A stretch of DNA of 42,238 nucleotides from NCBI GenBank assembly GCA_005503065.1, contig SCOE01000046.1:1-42238 (forward strand). The letters run 5' to 3'. The DNA is from Comamonadaceae bacterium ALPHA2B (GTDB lineage Bacteria > Pseudomonadota > Gammaproteobacteria > Burkholderiales > Burkholderiaceae_C). The notes under the pieces are model-generated. The model was not told the DNA's origin. It saw only the letters and a list, made by a program, of their open reading frames with translations, and made no database searches. Of the stretch, positions 24,799 through 33,519 are shown piece by piece. The translations under genes and the position numbers were made by a program. Position 1 is the first letter of the stretch. Every line of letters starts with the position of its first letter.

Positions 24799-26012
24799 AC
24801 GAGAAGACGGCCACCGCCGCGCTGCCCACCGCGCCGGCGCGCGCCGGCACCGACAGCTCCGCCGCATCCTTCCTGAAGCACCACCTGCGCGAGTACGGCA
24901 TGCTGATCTGCCTGATCGCGATCATGGTGTTCTTCCAGGTCGTGACCGACGGCACGCTGATGCAGCCGCTCAACCTCACCAACCTGGTGCTGCAGAACAG
25001 CTACATCGTCATCATGGCGCTGGGCATGCTGCTGGTGATCGTGGCGGGGCACATCGACCTGTCGGTGGGTTCGGTCTGCGGCTTCGTGGGCGCCGTGGCC
25101 GCGGTGCTGATGGTCGAGCACGACTGGCCGGTGCTGCCCGCCGTGGTGCTGTGCATCGCGGCCGGCGCGCTGGTGGGCGCGGTGCAGGGCTGGTTCGTCG
25201 CCTATGCGCGCATCCCCTCCTTCATCGTCACGCTGGCGGGCATGCTGGTCTTCAAGGGCCTGGCGCTGGCGGTGCTGCAGGGGCAGTCGGTCGGGCCCTT
25301 CCCCGAGGTGTTCCAGCGCCTGAGCAGCGGCTTCATTCCCGAAGCGCTCGCCAGCGGCGGCGGTCTGCGCCTCACCTCGCTGCTGCTGGGCGTGGCGGCG
25401 GGTGCCGCCTTCGCCATCGCCGGCTGGCGCACGCGGCAGCGCCAGCTCGCGCACGGCATCGGCGCCGAGCCGCTGGCGATCTTCGTCGCCCGCAACGCGA
25501 TCTTCGCGCTGCTCATGGTCGGCTTCGCCTGGCTCATGGCCTCGTACAAGGGCCTGCCCAACGTGCTGGTGGTCATGGCGGTGCTGATCCTGCTGTTCGA
25601 CTTCGTCACCCGCCGCACCACGCTGGGCCGGCGCATCTACGCGCTGGGCGGCAACGAGAAGGCGGCGCGCCTGTCGGGCATCGACACCCGGCGCCTGAGC
25701 TTCTACGCCTTTATGAACATGGGCGCGCTGGCCGGGCTGGCGGGCCTGGTGTTCGCGGCACGCCTGAACACCGCCACGCCCAAGGCCGGCCTGGGCTTCG
25801 AGCTGGACGTGATCGCCGCCTGCTTCATCGGCGGCGCCTCGGCCTCGGGCGGCGTGGGCAAGGTGACGGGGGCCGTCATCGGCGCCTTCGTCATGGGGGT
25901 GATGAACAACGGCATGTCGATCATGGGCATCGGCATCGACTACCAGCAGGTCATCAAGGGCCTGGTGCTGCTGGCCGCGGTGTTCATCGACGTCTATCAC
26001 AAGAATCGCTGA
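24795..26012 (+). CDS. gguB: GguB/MmsB-type sugar ABC transporter permease
   Basis: The 405-aa inner-membrane permease has about ten hydrophobic segments. Its length is typical for GguB, longer than the roughly 330 aa of RbsC-type permeases. Conserved segments are [66 protein letters not shown] (the ATPase-contact EAA-like loop) and [14 protein letters not shown]. It should function with GguA and ChvE. The start ATG 24795 overlaps the gguA stop and has GGGAG upstream. Confidence 0.92.
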   Translation: MNEKTATAALPTAPARAGTDSSAASFLKHHLREYGMLICLIAIMVFFQVVTDGTLMQPLNLTNLVLQNSYIVIMALGMLLVIVAGHIDLSVGSVCGFVGAVAAVLMVEHDWPVLPAVVLCIAAGALVGAVQGWFVAYARIPSFIVTLAGMLVFKGLALAVLQGQSVGPFPEVFQRLSSGFIPEALASGGGLRLTSLLLGVAAGAAFAIAGWRTRQRQLAHGIGAEPLAIFVARNAIFALLMVGFAWLMASYKGLPNVLVVMAVLILLFDFVTRRTTLGRRIYALGGNEKAARLSGIDTRRLSFYAFMNMGALAGLAGLVFAARLNTATPKAGLGFELDVIAACFIGGASASGGVGKVTGAVIGAFVMGVMNNGMSIMGIGIDYQQVIKGLVLLAAVFIDVYHKNR

Positions 26013-26017
26013 GCGCC

Positions 26018-27559
26018 ATGGCCGACATCGCCGAGCCGACCGTGATCCAGACGCCCGTACTCGAGGTCGAGGGCCTGGGCAAGCGCTTCGGCACGGTGCA
26101 GGTGCTGCACGACGTGCGCCTCACGCTACGCCCGGGCGAGATCCATGCGCTCATGGGCCAGAACGGCGCCGGCAAGTCGACCCTCATCAAGATCGTGACC
26201 GGCGTGTTCGGCGCCGATGCGGGCGAGATCCGCCTGGCCGGCCGCGCCGTGCGGCCCGACTCGCCGCTGGCCGCGCAGCGCCTGGGCATCAGCACCGTGT
26301 ACCAGGAGGTGAACCTCTGCCCCAACCTCTCGGTGGCCGAGAACATCTTCGCCGGCCGCGAGCCGCGCAAAGGCCTGCTGGGCGCCGGCCGCATCGACTG
26401 GGCCGCGGTGAACGAGGGCGCACGCGCGCTGCTGGCGCGCATCGGGCTGGACATCGACGTCACGCGGCTGCTCGCGAGCTACCCGGTGGCCGTGCAGCAG
26501 ATGGTGGCCATCGCCCGCGCGCTGGGCGTGGATGCCCGCGTGCTGATCCTCGACGAGCCGACCTCCAGCCTCGACGAGGACGAGGTGCAGCGGCTGTTCG
26601 AGGTGCTGCGCCGCCTGCGCGCGCAGGGCCTGGCGATCCTCTTCGTCACGCACTTCATGAACCAGGTGTATGCCGTGTCGGACCGCATCACCGTGCTGCG
26701 CAACGGCGGCTGGGTCGGCGAATGGCCGGTGGCGCAGCTGCCGGCACCGGCACTGATCGCGGCCATGCTCGGCCGTGAGCTGGCGGCCGAAGCGACGCGA
26801 CGGCCGCCGCCCGCGCAGGCCGGCGACGGCACGCCGCCGCTGCTGTCGGCGCAGGGCTTCGGACAGGCGGGAACGCTCGAACCGCTGGACCTGCAGATCC
26901 GCCCCGGGGAAGTCGTCGGCCTGGCCGGCCTGCTGGGCGCCGGCCGCACCGAGCTGGCCCGCCTGCTCTTCGGGCTGGAGCCCGCCGACCGCGGCACGCT
27001 CGCCATCGACGGCCGCACCGTGCGCTTCGCCGACCCGGCCGACGCCATCGCGCACGGCCTGGCGCTGTGCCCCGAGGAGCGCAAGACCGACGGCATCGTG
27101 GGCGAGCTGTCGGTGCGCGAGAACATCGTGCTGGCCTTGCAGGCGCGTATGGGCATCGGCCGCTTCCTGCCGCGCGCCGAGCAGGACCGGCTGGCCGAGC
27201 GCTTCATCGCGGCGCTGGGCATCCGCACCGACAGCGCCGACAAGCCGATCGCCCTGCTCTCGGGCGGCAACCAGCAGAAGGCCGTGATCGCGCGCTGGCT
27301 GGCCATCGAGCCGCGCCTCCTGATCCTCGACGAGCCCACGCGCGGCATCGACGTCGCGGCCAAGCAGGAAATCATGGCGCAGATCCTGCGCCTGGCCGAC
27401 GCCGGCATGGCGGTGCTCTTCATCTCCTCCGAGGTCTCGGAAGTCGTGCGCGTGGCGCATCGCATCGTGGTGCTGCACGACCGCCGCAAGGTCGGCGAGC
27501 TGCCCGGCGGGTCGACCGAAGACGAGGTCTACGAACTGATCGCGGCGCAACATGCCTGA
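26018..27559 (+). CDS. ytfR: YtfR-like sugar ABC transporter ATPase
   Basis: The 513-aa protein is a second duplicated CUT2 ATPase. Domain 1 has Walker A MGQNGAGKST (46-55), an unusual SYPVAVQQM in place of the canonical signature, and LILDEPTSSLD. Domain 2 has GLLGAGRTE, the signature SGGNQQKAVIARW and [11 protein letters not shown]. It is closest to YtfR and pairs with YtfQ, YtfT and YjfF. It begins 5 nt after the gguB stop and overlaps the next permease gene by 8 nt, showing tight coupling. Confidence 0.9.
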   Translation: MADIAEPTVIQTPVLEVEGLGKRFGTVQVLHDVRLTLRPGEIHALMGQNGAGKSTLIKIVTGVFGADAGEIRLAGRAVRPDSPLAAQRLGISTVYQEVNLCPNLSVAENIFAGREPRKGLLGAGRIDWAAVNEGARALLARIGLDIDVTRLLASYPVAVQQMVAIARALGVDARVLILDEPTSSLDEDEVQRLFEVLRRLRAQGLAILFVTHFMNQVYAVSDRITVLRNGGWVGEWPVAQLPAPALIAAMLGRELAAEATRRPPPAQAGDGTPPLLSAQGFGQAGTLEPLDLQIRPGEVVGLAGLLGAGRTELARLLFGLEPADRGTLAIDGRTVRFADPADAIAHGLALCPEERKTDGIVGELSVRENIVLALQARMGIGRFLPRAEQDRLAERFIAALGIRTDSADKPIALLSGGNQQKAVIARWLAIEPRLLILDEPTRGIDVAAKQEIMAQILRLADAGMAVLFISSEVSEVVRVAHRIVVLHDRRKVGELPGGSTEDEVYELIAAQHA

Positions 27560-28607
27560 CACCACGCCCTCCTCCGGCCCCGGCCTGCTCGCGCGGGCCA
27601 TGCAGCACCGCCTGACCTGGCCGCTGGTCACGCTGGCACTGCTGCTCGCGGCCAACGCAGCCTTCAACCCCGGCTTTTTGCACCTGGAATGGCGCGACGG
27701 GCACCTGTACGGCAGCCTGGTCGACATCCTCAACCGCGCGGCGCCGCTGATGGTGGTGGCGCTGGGCATGACGCTGGTGATCGCCACGCGCGGCATCGAC
27801 ATCTCGGTGGGCGCGGTGGTCGCCATCAGCGCGGCCGTCGCGGCCTGGATGATCGGCGGCGCGGTGGACGGCAGCGCGCGCTTCGGCCTGGCCGCCGCGG
27901 TCGCCGCGGCACTGGCGGTGGCGCTGCTGTGCGGCGTGTGGAACGGCGTGCTGGTGGCAGGCGCGGGCATGCAGCCCATCATCGCGACGCTGATCCTCAT
28001 GGTGGCCGGCCGCGGCGTGGCGCAGCTCGTCACCGACGGGCAGATCCTCACGATCTACCACAAGCCCTTCTTCTTCATCGGCGGCGGCTACCTGCTGGGG
28101 CTGCCCTTCTCGCTCTTCGTCGCGGGTGCGGTGTTCGCGCTGCTCTTCGTGCTGTGCACGCGCACCGCCCTGGGCCTGTTCATCCAGGCGATCGGCATCA
28201 ACCCGGTGGCGGCGCGGGTGGCGGGCGTGCGCGCGCGCCGGCTCACGCTCGCGGTGTACGCCGTGTGCGGGCTGTGCGCGGGGCTGGCCGGTTTGCTCAT
28301 CAGCTCGAACGTCAAGAGCGCCGACGGCAACAACGCGGGCCAGCTGCTGGAGCTCGATGCCATCCTCGCCGTGACGCTGGGCGGCACGCTGCTGACCGGC
28401 GGACGCTTCAGCCTGGTGGGCAGCGTGATCGGCGCGCTCATCATCCAGACGCTGACCTACGCCATCTACTCGCTGGGCGTGCCGCCCGAGATCAACCTGG
28501 TGGTGAAGGCCGCCGTGGTGTTCGCGGTGATGCTGCTGCAGTCGGCCGAGTTCCGCGCCACGCTGCGCGCCATTGCCGTGCGGCCCGCGCCGGGAGCGCT
28601 GCGATGA
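27552..28607 (+). CDS. ytfT: YtfT-like sugar ABC transporter permease
   Basis: The 351-aa CUT2 permease has a set of hydrophobic helices and family segments PLMVVALGMTLVIATRGIDI, SVGAVVAISAAVAAWMIGG, AIGINPVAARVAGVRARRLT and LGGTLLTGGRFSLVGSVIG. E. coli YtfT forms a heterodimeric channel with YjfF, whose homologue follows here with a 4-nt overlap. It overlaps the ytfR end by 8 nt. Confidence 0.9.
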   Translation: MPDTTPSSGPGLLARAMQHRLTWPLVTLALLLAANAAFNPGFLHLEWRDGHLYGSLVDILNRAAPLMVVALGMTLVIATRGIDISVGAVVAISAAVAAWMIGGAVDGSARFGLAAAVAAALAVALLCGVWNGVLVAGAGMQPIIATLILMVAGRGVAQLVTDGQILTIYHKPFFFIGGGYLLGLPFSLFVAGAVFALLFVLCTRTALGLFIQAIGINPVAARVAGVRARRLTLAVYAVCGLCAGLAGLLISSNVKSADGNNAGQLLELDAILAVTLGGTLLTGGRFSLVGSVIGALIIQTLTYAIYSLGVPPEINLVVKAAVVFAVMLLQSAEFRATLRAIAVRPAPGALR

Positions 28608-29644
28608 GCACGCCCACCACCCACCTGCCCGCGGCCACCCGGCCCACGCCCGCACGCGCCGCCGCGCCGGCCACGCGCCGCCGCGGGCTCGATCCCAAGT
28701 ACCTGCCGCTGGCCGCCACCATCGCGCTCTTCGTCTGCGTGGCCACCGCCGGCTCGCTGCGCTACGACGGCTTCTTCTCGGCGCAGGTCTTCCTCAACCT
28801 GCTGATCGACAACGCCTTCGTCATCGTGGTCGCGGTGGGCATGACCTTCGTCATCCTCACCGGCGGCATCGACCTGTCGGTGGGCTCGGTGATCGCGCTG
28901 TCGACCATGGTGGCGGCGGCGCTGGTCGAGCACCGCGGCTGGCCGCCCGCCGCGGCCATCGCGCTGGTGCTGGTGATGGGCACGGGCTTCGGCACGGTGA
29001 TGGGCTGGCTGATCGAGCGCTTCCGGCTGCAGCCCTTCATCGTCACGCTGGCGGGCATGTTCCTGGCGCGCGGGCTGTGCTACCTCATCAGCATCGATTC
29101 GATCGCCATCACGCAGGAGGGCTACACCGAGCTCGCGCAATGGCGCCTGCCGCTGGGCGAGGGCGCGTCGCTCTCGGTGGGCGCGGTGATCGCCGTCGTG
29201 GTGCTGCTCGCGGGCATCTTCGTCGCCCACTACACGCCGTTCGGCCGCACGGTGTACGCCATCGGCGGCAACGAGGCCGCGGCGCGCCTCATGGGCCTGC
29301 CGGTGCGGCGCACCGTGGTGGGCGCCTATGCGCTGTCGGGCTTCTGCGCCAGCCTGGCTGGGGTGATCTTCACCTTCTACATGCTCTCGGGCTACGGGCT
29401 GCACGCCGTGGGCATGGAGCTCGACGCCATCGCCGCCGTGGTCATCGGCGGCACGCTGCTCTCAGGCGGCGTGGGCTACGTGGCGGGCACGCTCTTCGGC
29501 GTGCTCATGCTCGGGATCATCCAGACCCTCATCGCCTTCGACGGCACGCTCAGCTCGTGGTGGACGCGCATCGTAGTGGGCGTGCTGCTCTTCGTGTTCT
29601 GCCTGCTGCAGCGCTTCATCGCCACGCGCGTGCCGCGGCGCTGA
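28604..29644 (+). CDS. yjfF: YjfF-like sugar ABC transporter permease
   Basis: The 346-aa second permease of the YtfQRT-YjfF importer has an N-terminal cytosolic Pro/Ala/Arg-rich tail (about 30 residues) before the first helix. Core segments are [71 protein letters not shown] and VIGGTLLSGGVGYVAGT. The start ATG 28604 overlaps the ytfT stop. It completes one of two full sugar importers encoded head to tail. Confidence 0.9.
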   Translation: MSTPTTHLPAATRPTPARAAAPATRRRGLDPKYLPLAATIALFVCVATAGSLRYDGFFSAQVFLNLLIDNAFVIVVAVGMTFVILTGGIDLSVGSVIALSTMVAAALVEHRGWPPAAAIALVLVMGTGFGTVMGWLIERFRLQPFIVTLAGMFLARGLCYLISIDSIAITQEGYTELAQWRLPLGEGASLSVGAVIAVVVLLAGIFVAHYTPFGRTVYAIGGNEAAARLMGLPVRRTVVGAYALSGFCASLAGVIFTFYMLSGYGLHAVGMELDAIAAVVIGGTLLSGGVGYVAGTLFGVLMLGIIQTLIAFDGTLSSWWTRIVVGVLLFVFCLLQRFIATRVPRR

Positions 29645-29682
29645 CGCCGTTCTCTCTGTCCCCGCCTCCGAAGGCCATCGCC

Positions 29683-31428
29683 ATGTCCGACACCCCCACA
29701 CCCAAGAAGAAGCTGCGCTCCGCCGAATGGTTCGGCACCGCCGACAAGAACGGCTTCATGTACCGCAGCTGGATGAAGAACCAGGGCATCCCCGACCACG
29801 AGTTCGACGGCCGGCCGATCATCGGCATCTGCAACACCTGGTCGGAACTGACGCCCTGCAACGCGCACTTCCGCAAGATCGCGGAGCACGTCAAGCGCGG
29901 CATCTCCGAGGCGGGCGGCTTCCCGGTCGAGTTCCCGGTGTTCAGCAACGGCGAATCGAACCTGCGGCCCACCGCCATGCTCACGCGCAACCTGGCCAGC
30001 ATGGACGTGGAAGAGGCCATCCGCGGCAACCCCATCGATGCGGTGGTGCTGCTCACCGGCTGCGACAAGACCACGCCCGCATTGCTGATGGGTGCGGCCA
30101 GCTGCGACATCCCGGCCATCGTCGTCACCGGCGGGCCGATGCTCAACGGCAAGCTCGAGGGCCGCAACATCGGCTCGGGCACGGCCGTGTGGCAACTGCA
30201 CGAATCGCTCAAGGCCGGCGAGATCCAGCTGCACCAGTTCCTGGCCGCCGAGGCCGGCATGAGCCGCTCGGCCGGCACCTGCAACACCATGGGCACCGCA
30301 TCGACCATGGCCTGCATGGCCGAGGCGCTGGGCACCTCGTTGCCGCACAACGCGGCCATTCCGGCCGTCGATTCGCGGCGCTACGTGCTCGCGCAGCTGT
30401 CGGGCGCGCGGGCGGTGGAGATGGCGCGCGAAGGGCTCACGCTGTCGAAGGTGCTCACGCGCGAGGCCTTCGAGAACGCGATCCGCGTCAACGCGGCGAT
30501 CGGGGGCTCGACCAACGCGGTGATCCACCTCAAGGCCATCGCCGGGCGCATCGGCGTGCCGCTCGAGCTGGAGGACTGGACGCGCATCGGCGCCGGCACG
30601 CCCACGCTGGTCGACCTCATGCCCTCCGGCCGCTTCCTGATGGAGGAGTTCTATTACGCCGGCGGCCTGCCCGCCGTGCTGCGCCGCCTGGGCGAGCATG
30701 GCCTGCTGCCGCACCCGCAGGCGCTCACCGTCAACGGCCGCACGCTGTGGGACAACGTGAAGGACGCGCCCAACTACGACGACGAGGTGATCCGCCCGCT
30801 CGACAAGCCCCTGGTGGCAGACGGCGGCATGCGCATCCTGCGCGGCAACCTGGCGCCGCGCGGCGCCGTGCTCAAGCCCTCGGCCGCCACGCCCGCACTG
30901 CTGCAGCACCGCGGCCGCGCCGTGGTGTTCGAGGACTTCGAACACTACAAGGCGCGCATCGTCGACGAGTCGCTCGACGTCGATGCCGACTCGGTGCTGG
31001 TGATGAAGAACTGCGGACCGCGCGGCTACCCCGGCATGGCCGAGGTGGGCAACATGGGCCTGCCGCCCAAGCTGCTGCGCCAGGGCGTGAAGGACATGGT
31101 GCGCATCTCCGACGCGCGCATGAGCGGCACCGCGTATGGCACCGTGGTGCTGCACGTGTCGCCCGAAGCCGCCGCCGGCGGGCCGCTGGCCGCGGTGCGC
31201 GACGGCGACTGGATCGAGCTGGACTGCGACGGCGGCCGCCTGCACCTGGACATCCCCGACGAGGAACTGCAGCGCCGCCTGGACGACCGCCCCGCACCCG
31301 CCGACGCCAAGCCGCGCGGCGGCTACGCGGGCCTGTACGTGCAGCACGTGCTGCAGGCCGACGAAGGCTGCGACTTCGACTTCCTCGTCGGCTGCCGCGG
31401 GGCCGAGGTGCCGCGGCATTCGCACTGA
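29683..31428 (+). CDS. IlvD/Edd-family aldonate dehydratase (L-arabonate dehydratase)
   Basis: The 581-aa iron-sulfur dehydratase converts an aldonate to its 2-keto-3-deoxy acid; in this pathway L-arabonate to L-2-keto-3-deoxyarabonate. The three candidate [2Fe-2S] ligands, Cys59 (ELTPCNAH), Cys127 (TGCDKTTP) and Cys200 (GTCNTMGT), sit at the positions I recall for the Rhizobium L-arabinonate dehydratase. The Mg-binding Asp128 and Lys129 are intact. Length and spacing separate it from true IlvD of branched-chain synthesis. D-galactonate or D-fuconate may also be substrates. It follows the transporter genes after 38 bp with AAGG before the ATG. Confidence 0.9.
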   Translation: MSDTPTPKKKLRSAEWFGTADKNGFMYRSWMKNQGIPDHEFDGRPIIGICNTWSELTPCNAHFRKIAEHVKRGISEAGGFPVEFPVFSNGESNLRPTAMLTRNLASMDVEEAIRGNPIDAVVLLTGCDKTTPALLMGAASCDIPAIVVTGGPMLNGKLEGRNIGSGTAVWQLHESLKAGEIQLHQFLAAEAGMSRSAGTCNTMGTASTMACMAEALGTSLPHNAAIPAVDSRRYVLAQLSGARAVEMAREGLTLSKVLTREAFENAIRVNAAIGGSTNAVIHLKAIAGRIGVPLELEDWTRIGAGTPTLVDLMPSGRFLMEEFYYAGGLPAVLRRLGEHGLLPHPQALTVNGRTLWDNVKDAPNYDDEVIRPLDKPLVADGGMRILRGNLAPRGAVLKPSAATPALLQHRGRAVVFEDFEHYKARIVDESLDVDADSVLVMKNCGPRGYPGMAEVGNMGLPPKLLRQGVKDMVRISDARMSGTAYGTVVLHVSPEAAAGGPLAAVRDGDWIELDCDGGRLHLDIPDEELQRRLDDRPAPADAKPRGGYAGLYVQHVLQADEGCDFDFLVGCRGAEVPRHSH

Positions 31429-31453
31429 CACCAACGATCCGGACGACTTTCCA

Positions 31454-32383
31454 ATGACTTCTCGCCCCACCCCCCGCTACCGCGGCCTCTTTCCCGTCGT
31501 GCCCACCACCTTCACCGAAGATGGCGCGCTCGACCTGCCGAGCCAGAAGCGCGCGGTCGATTTCATGATCGACGCCGGGTCGAACGGCCTGTGCATCCTC
31601 GCCAACTTCTCCGAGCAGTTCCTGCTGTCGGACGAGGAACGCGAGGTGCTCACCCGCACCATCCTCGACCACGTGGCCGGCCGCGTGCCGGTGATCGTGA
31701 CCACCACGCACTTCAGCACCACCGTGTGCGCCGAGCGCAGCCGCCGCGCGCAGGACATGGGCGCCGCCATGCTGATGGTGATGCCGCCGTATCACGGCGC
31801 CACCTTCCGCGTGCCCGAGCCGCAGATCTTCGATTTCTATGCGCGGCTGTCGGACGCGGTGCGCATCCCCATCATGGTCCAGGACGCGCCGGCCGCCGGC
31901 ACGCCGCTGTCGGCCGCCTTCCTGGCGCGCATGGCGAGCGAGATCGAGCAGGTGTCGTACTTCAAGATCGAGACCGCCTTCGCCGCCGCCAAGCTGCGCG
32001 AGCTGATCCGCCTGGGCGGCGATGCCATCGAGGGCCCGTGGGACGGCGAAGAAGCCATCACCCTGCTGCCCGACCTGGAGGCCGGCGCCACCGGCGCCAT
32101 GACCGGCGGCGGCTTTCCCGATGGGCTGCGCCCCATCCTCGACGCCTACCGCGACGGCCGGCGCGACGAAGCCATCGCCGGCTACGAGCGCTGGCTGCCG
32201 CTCATCAACATCGAGAACCGCCAGTGCGGCCTGCTCGCGGCCAAGGCGCTGATGAAGGAAGGCGGCATCATCGACTGCGAGGCGCCGCGCCACCCGCTGC
32301 CGGCCATGAACCCCTTCAGCCGCGAGCTGCTGATCGAGACCGCGAAGCGGCTGGACGCGCTGGCGCTGCGCTGGGGGCGCTGA
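31454..32383 (+). CDS. DHDPS-family L-2-keto-3-deoxyarabonate dehydratase
   Basis: The 309-aa TIM-barrel class I enzyme of the DapA/NAL superfamily has Schiff-base Lys171 (VSYFKIETA), the same position I recall for the Azospirillum L-2-keto-3-deoxyarabonate dehydratase. The GxxGE-type substrate motif is altered to LANFSEQFLL, and the DapA catalytic Tyr region is replaced by MVQDAPAAGTPLS, as expected for dehydratases rather than DapA synthase. The product would be 2-oxoglutarate semialdehyde. An aldolase activity giving pyruvate and glycolaldehyde is the alternative. It lies 25 bp after the aldonate dehydratase gene and ends the operon before a terminator. Confidence 0.88.
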   Translation: MTSRPTPRYRGLFPVVPTTFTEDGALDLPSQKRAVDFMIDAGSNGLCILANFSEQFLLSDEEREVLTRTILDHVAGRVPVIVTTTHFSTTVCAERSRRAQDMGAAMLMVMPPYHGATFRVPEPQIFDFYARLSDAVRIPIMVQDAPAAGTPLSAAFLARMASEIEQVSYFKIETAFAAAKLRELIRLGGDAIEGPWDGEEAITLLPDLEAGATGAMTGGGFPDGLRPILDAYRDGRRDEAIAGYERWLPLINIENRQCGLLAAKALMKEGGIIDCEAPRHPLPAMNPFSRELLIETAKRLDALALRWGR

Positions 32384-32402
32384 GCCACGCCGGCCGGCAA
32401 AG

Positions 32403-32467
32403 CCGGTTTGCTATCGATTTCGTAGCTGCTCGCGCCCACCCCGCCTGCGCAAACGGCCGATTTCATT
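32403..32467 (-). repeat. Dispersed hairpin repeat (family A), copy after the sugar operon
   Basis: Read on the minus strand it has AATCGGCCG, a GC-rich centre GGCGGGGTGGGCGCGAG, then CAGCTACGAAATCGATAGCAAACCGG in outline, matching the copy at 9771-9833. It lies between the end of the sugar operon and the bidirectional terminator. Confidence 0.75.
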
Positions 32468-32499
32468 TAAAAAAGCGCGCTCCACGACGCCAAAAGAGA

Positions 32500-32525
32500 A
32501 AAAGGCCCCGCAGGGCCTTTTCTTT
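32500..32525. terminator. Bidirectional intrinsic terminator
   Basis: Stem AAAAGGCCC (32500-32508) pairs with GGGCCTTTT (32513-32521) around CGCA. On the plus strand a T-rich tail (TTTTCTTT) follows, ending the sugar operon. On the minus strand the tail is TTTTTCTCTTTT, ending the PA2169-family gene. This is the clearest terminator in the window. Confidence 0.9.
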
Positions 32526-32582
32526 CTGGCTGTCCACCGTCGCGACACCGGCGAGAACCGGCGATCACGACGACGTCATCAA

Positions 32583-33038
32583 TCAGGCGCGAGCCTTGGC
32601 CGCGTCGCGCAGGTCGCGGATCTGGTCGTGGTTCTTCTGCGCGCCCTGGGCCTGGCGCTCCACCACCGCGCGCACATCCGGCGGCAGCTCTTCCTTCAGC
32701 GCCTTGCGGTAGCGGGCGATGCCCGAGTCCTCGCCGCGCTCGCACGACTCGAGGATGGACGCCTCGCTGTCGGCGCCCACGGCGCCCTTGACCTTCACCC
32801 AACCGCGGTGCAGCGCACCGGCGGCCGTGCCGCCTTCGGCCGGCTTGCCGCCGTATTGAACGATCAGCGCTTCGAGTTCCGAGGCAGCCTGCGCGCAGCC
32901 CGCGGCGCGGTCGGCGAACAGCGTCTTCAGGTTCGAGGCCTCGACCTCCTCGGCGCAGGTGCGAAAGCCGTGTTCGCCGTCGCGGGCGTTTTCCAGCAGA
33001 TCGTTGAGCACGCTCACCACGTCCTTGTTGTCCAGCAT
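32583..33038 (-). CDS. PA2169/DUF2383-family four-helix-bundle protein
   Basis: The 151-aa protein matches the PA2169 family, a ferritin-like four-helix bundle often linked to stress. Segments are NKDVVSVLNDLLENARDGEH, FRTCAEEVEASNLKTLFADR, GALHRGWVKVKGAVGADSEA and ILESCERGEDSGIARYRKAL. No diiron ExxH pair is evident, so metal binding is unproven. I chose ATG 33038, preceded by AAGGAATTC; an upstream in-frame start at 33107 would add 23 atypical residues. It is a single-gene unit ended by the shared terminator at 32500. An AT-rich stretch upstream (33092-33105) probably holds its promoter. Confidence 0.88.
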   Translation of the reverse strand: MLDNKDVVSVLNDLLENARDGEHGFRTCAEEVEASNLKTLFADRAAGCAQAASELEALIVQYGGKPAEGGTAAGALHRGWVKVKGAVGADSEASILESCERGEDSGIARYRKALKEELPPDVRAVVERQAQGAQKNHDQIRDLRDAAKARA

Positions 33039-33288
33039 GTTGAATTCCTTCCTAGGTTGATCGGCACCGCATCGGCGCCGGGGTGGATGGGTTAAATAAA
33101 AAATCACTTCCGGAGAAGTTGAGATGAACGATGGACGACACCCCGTGCCTGCGGCGTCGTCGGTGGCGGCGCGCGGGTGTAGGTGTGCGACGACCCGGCT
33201 TGCACGTGTGGGTGCCAGCGGGGCGCAGGGCGGCGCGTGCAGCGTGTGGGCCGGGGCGCCGTTCTTCGCTTGCCCACCGCGTGCGGAC

Positions 33289-33350
33289 GTCTTGCTATCG
33301 AATCAGGAGCTGCTCGCGCAGACTGGACGGGCGCTGCGGGCTCTTTTGGC
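33289..33350 (-). repeat. Dispersed hairpin repeat (family A), diverged copy
   Basis: Read on the minus strand it shows GCCAAAAGAGCCCGCAGCGC, CCGTCC, then GCGCGAGCAGCT and TCGATAGCAAG. It is the most diverged of four copies: the AGCT half of the hairpin has lost pairing with GATAGC. Confidence 0.65.
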
Positions 33351-33455
33351 TTACGGACCGACGCGATGACTCGCGCGCGTGCGATCTGCTGTACCGCGCC
33401 CGGTTTGCCTTACCTCAACGTTCTGATGACCTGCGACAAACCATAGGTACCGCTC

Positions 33456-33475
33456 ATGTAACTATCGATTTACAT
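33456..33475. promoter_or_regulatory. Palindromic operator upstream of the Mrr-type nuclease
   Basis: ATGTAA (33456-33461) and TTACAT (33470-33475) form perfect 6-bp arms around CTATCGAT. The site lies 45 bp before the nuclease ATG in otherwise GC-rich DNA, the position of a repressor operator or of an AT-rich promoter. No regulator gene is encoded next to it. Confidence 0.4.
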
Positions 33476-33519
33476 TTGTCAAACAAGGGGCCCGCGGGGC
33501 GGGCGAGGAGAGAAGAGCG

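Larger units (their letters stand above)
33039..33519. other. Intergenic boundary between chromosome and defence island
   Basis: These 481 bp hold no convincing gene. From left to right I see the AT-rich promoter zone of the PA2169 gene, a GC-rich stretch, a family A repeat (33289-33350), and an AT-rich zone with a 20-bp palindrome (33456-33475) before the Mrr-type gene. A short plus-strand ORF at 33124-33369 was considered and rejected. No integrase or clear attachment repeat was found. Confidence 0.5.

Noticed and set aside
33124-33369. 81-codon plus-strand ORF with a good Shine-Dalgarno (GGAG) before its ATG
   Set aside because: It runs through a family A repeat near its end, is rich in Cys/Arg/Ala typical of chance frames in GC-rich DNA, and shows no recognisable domain.
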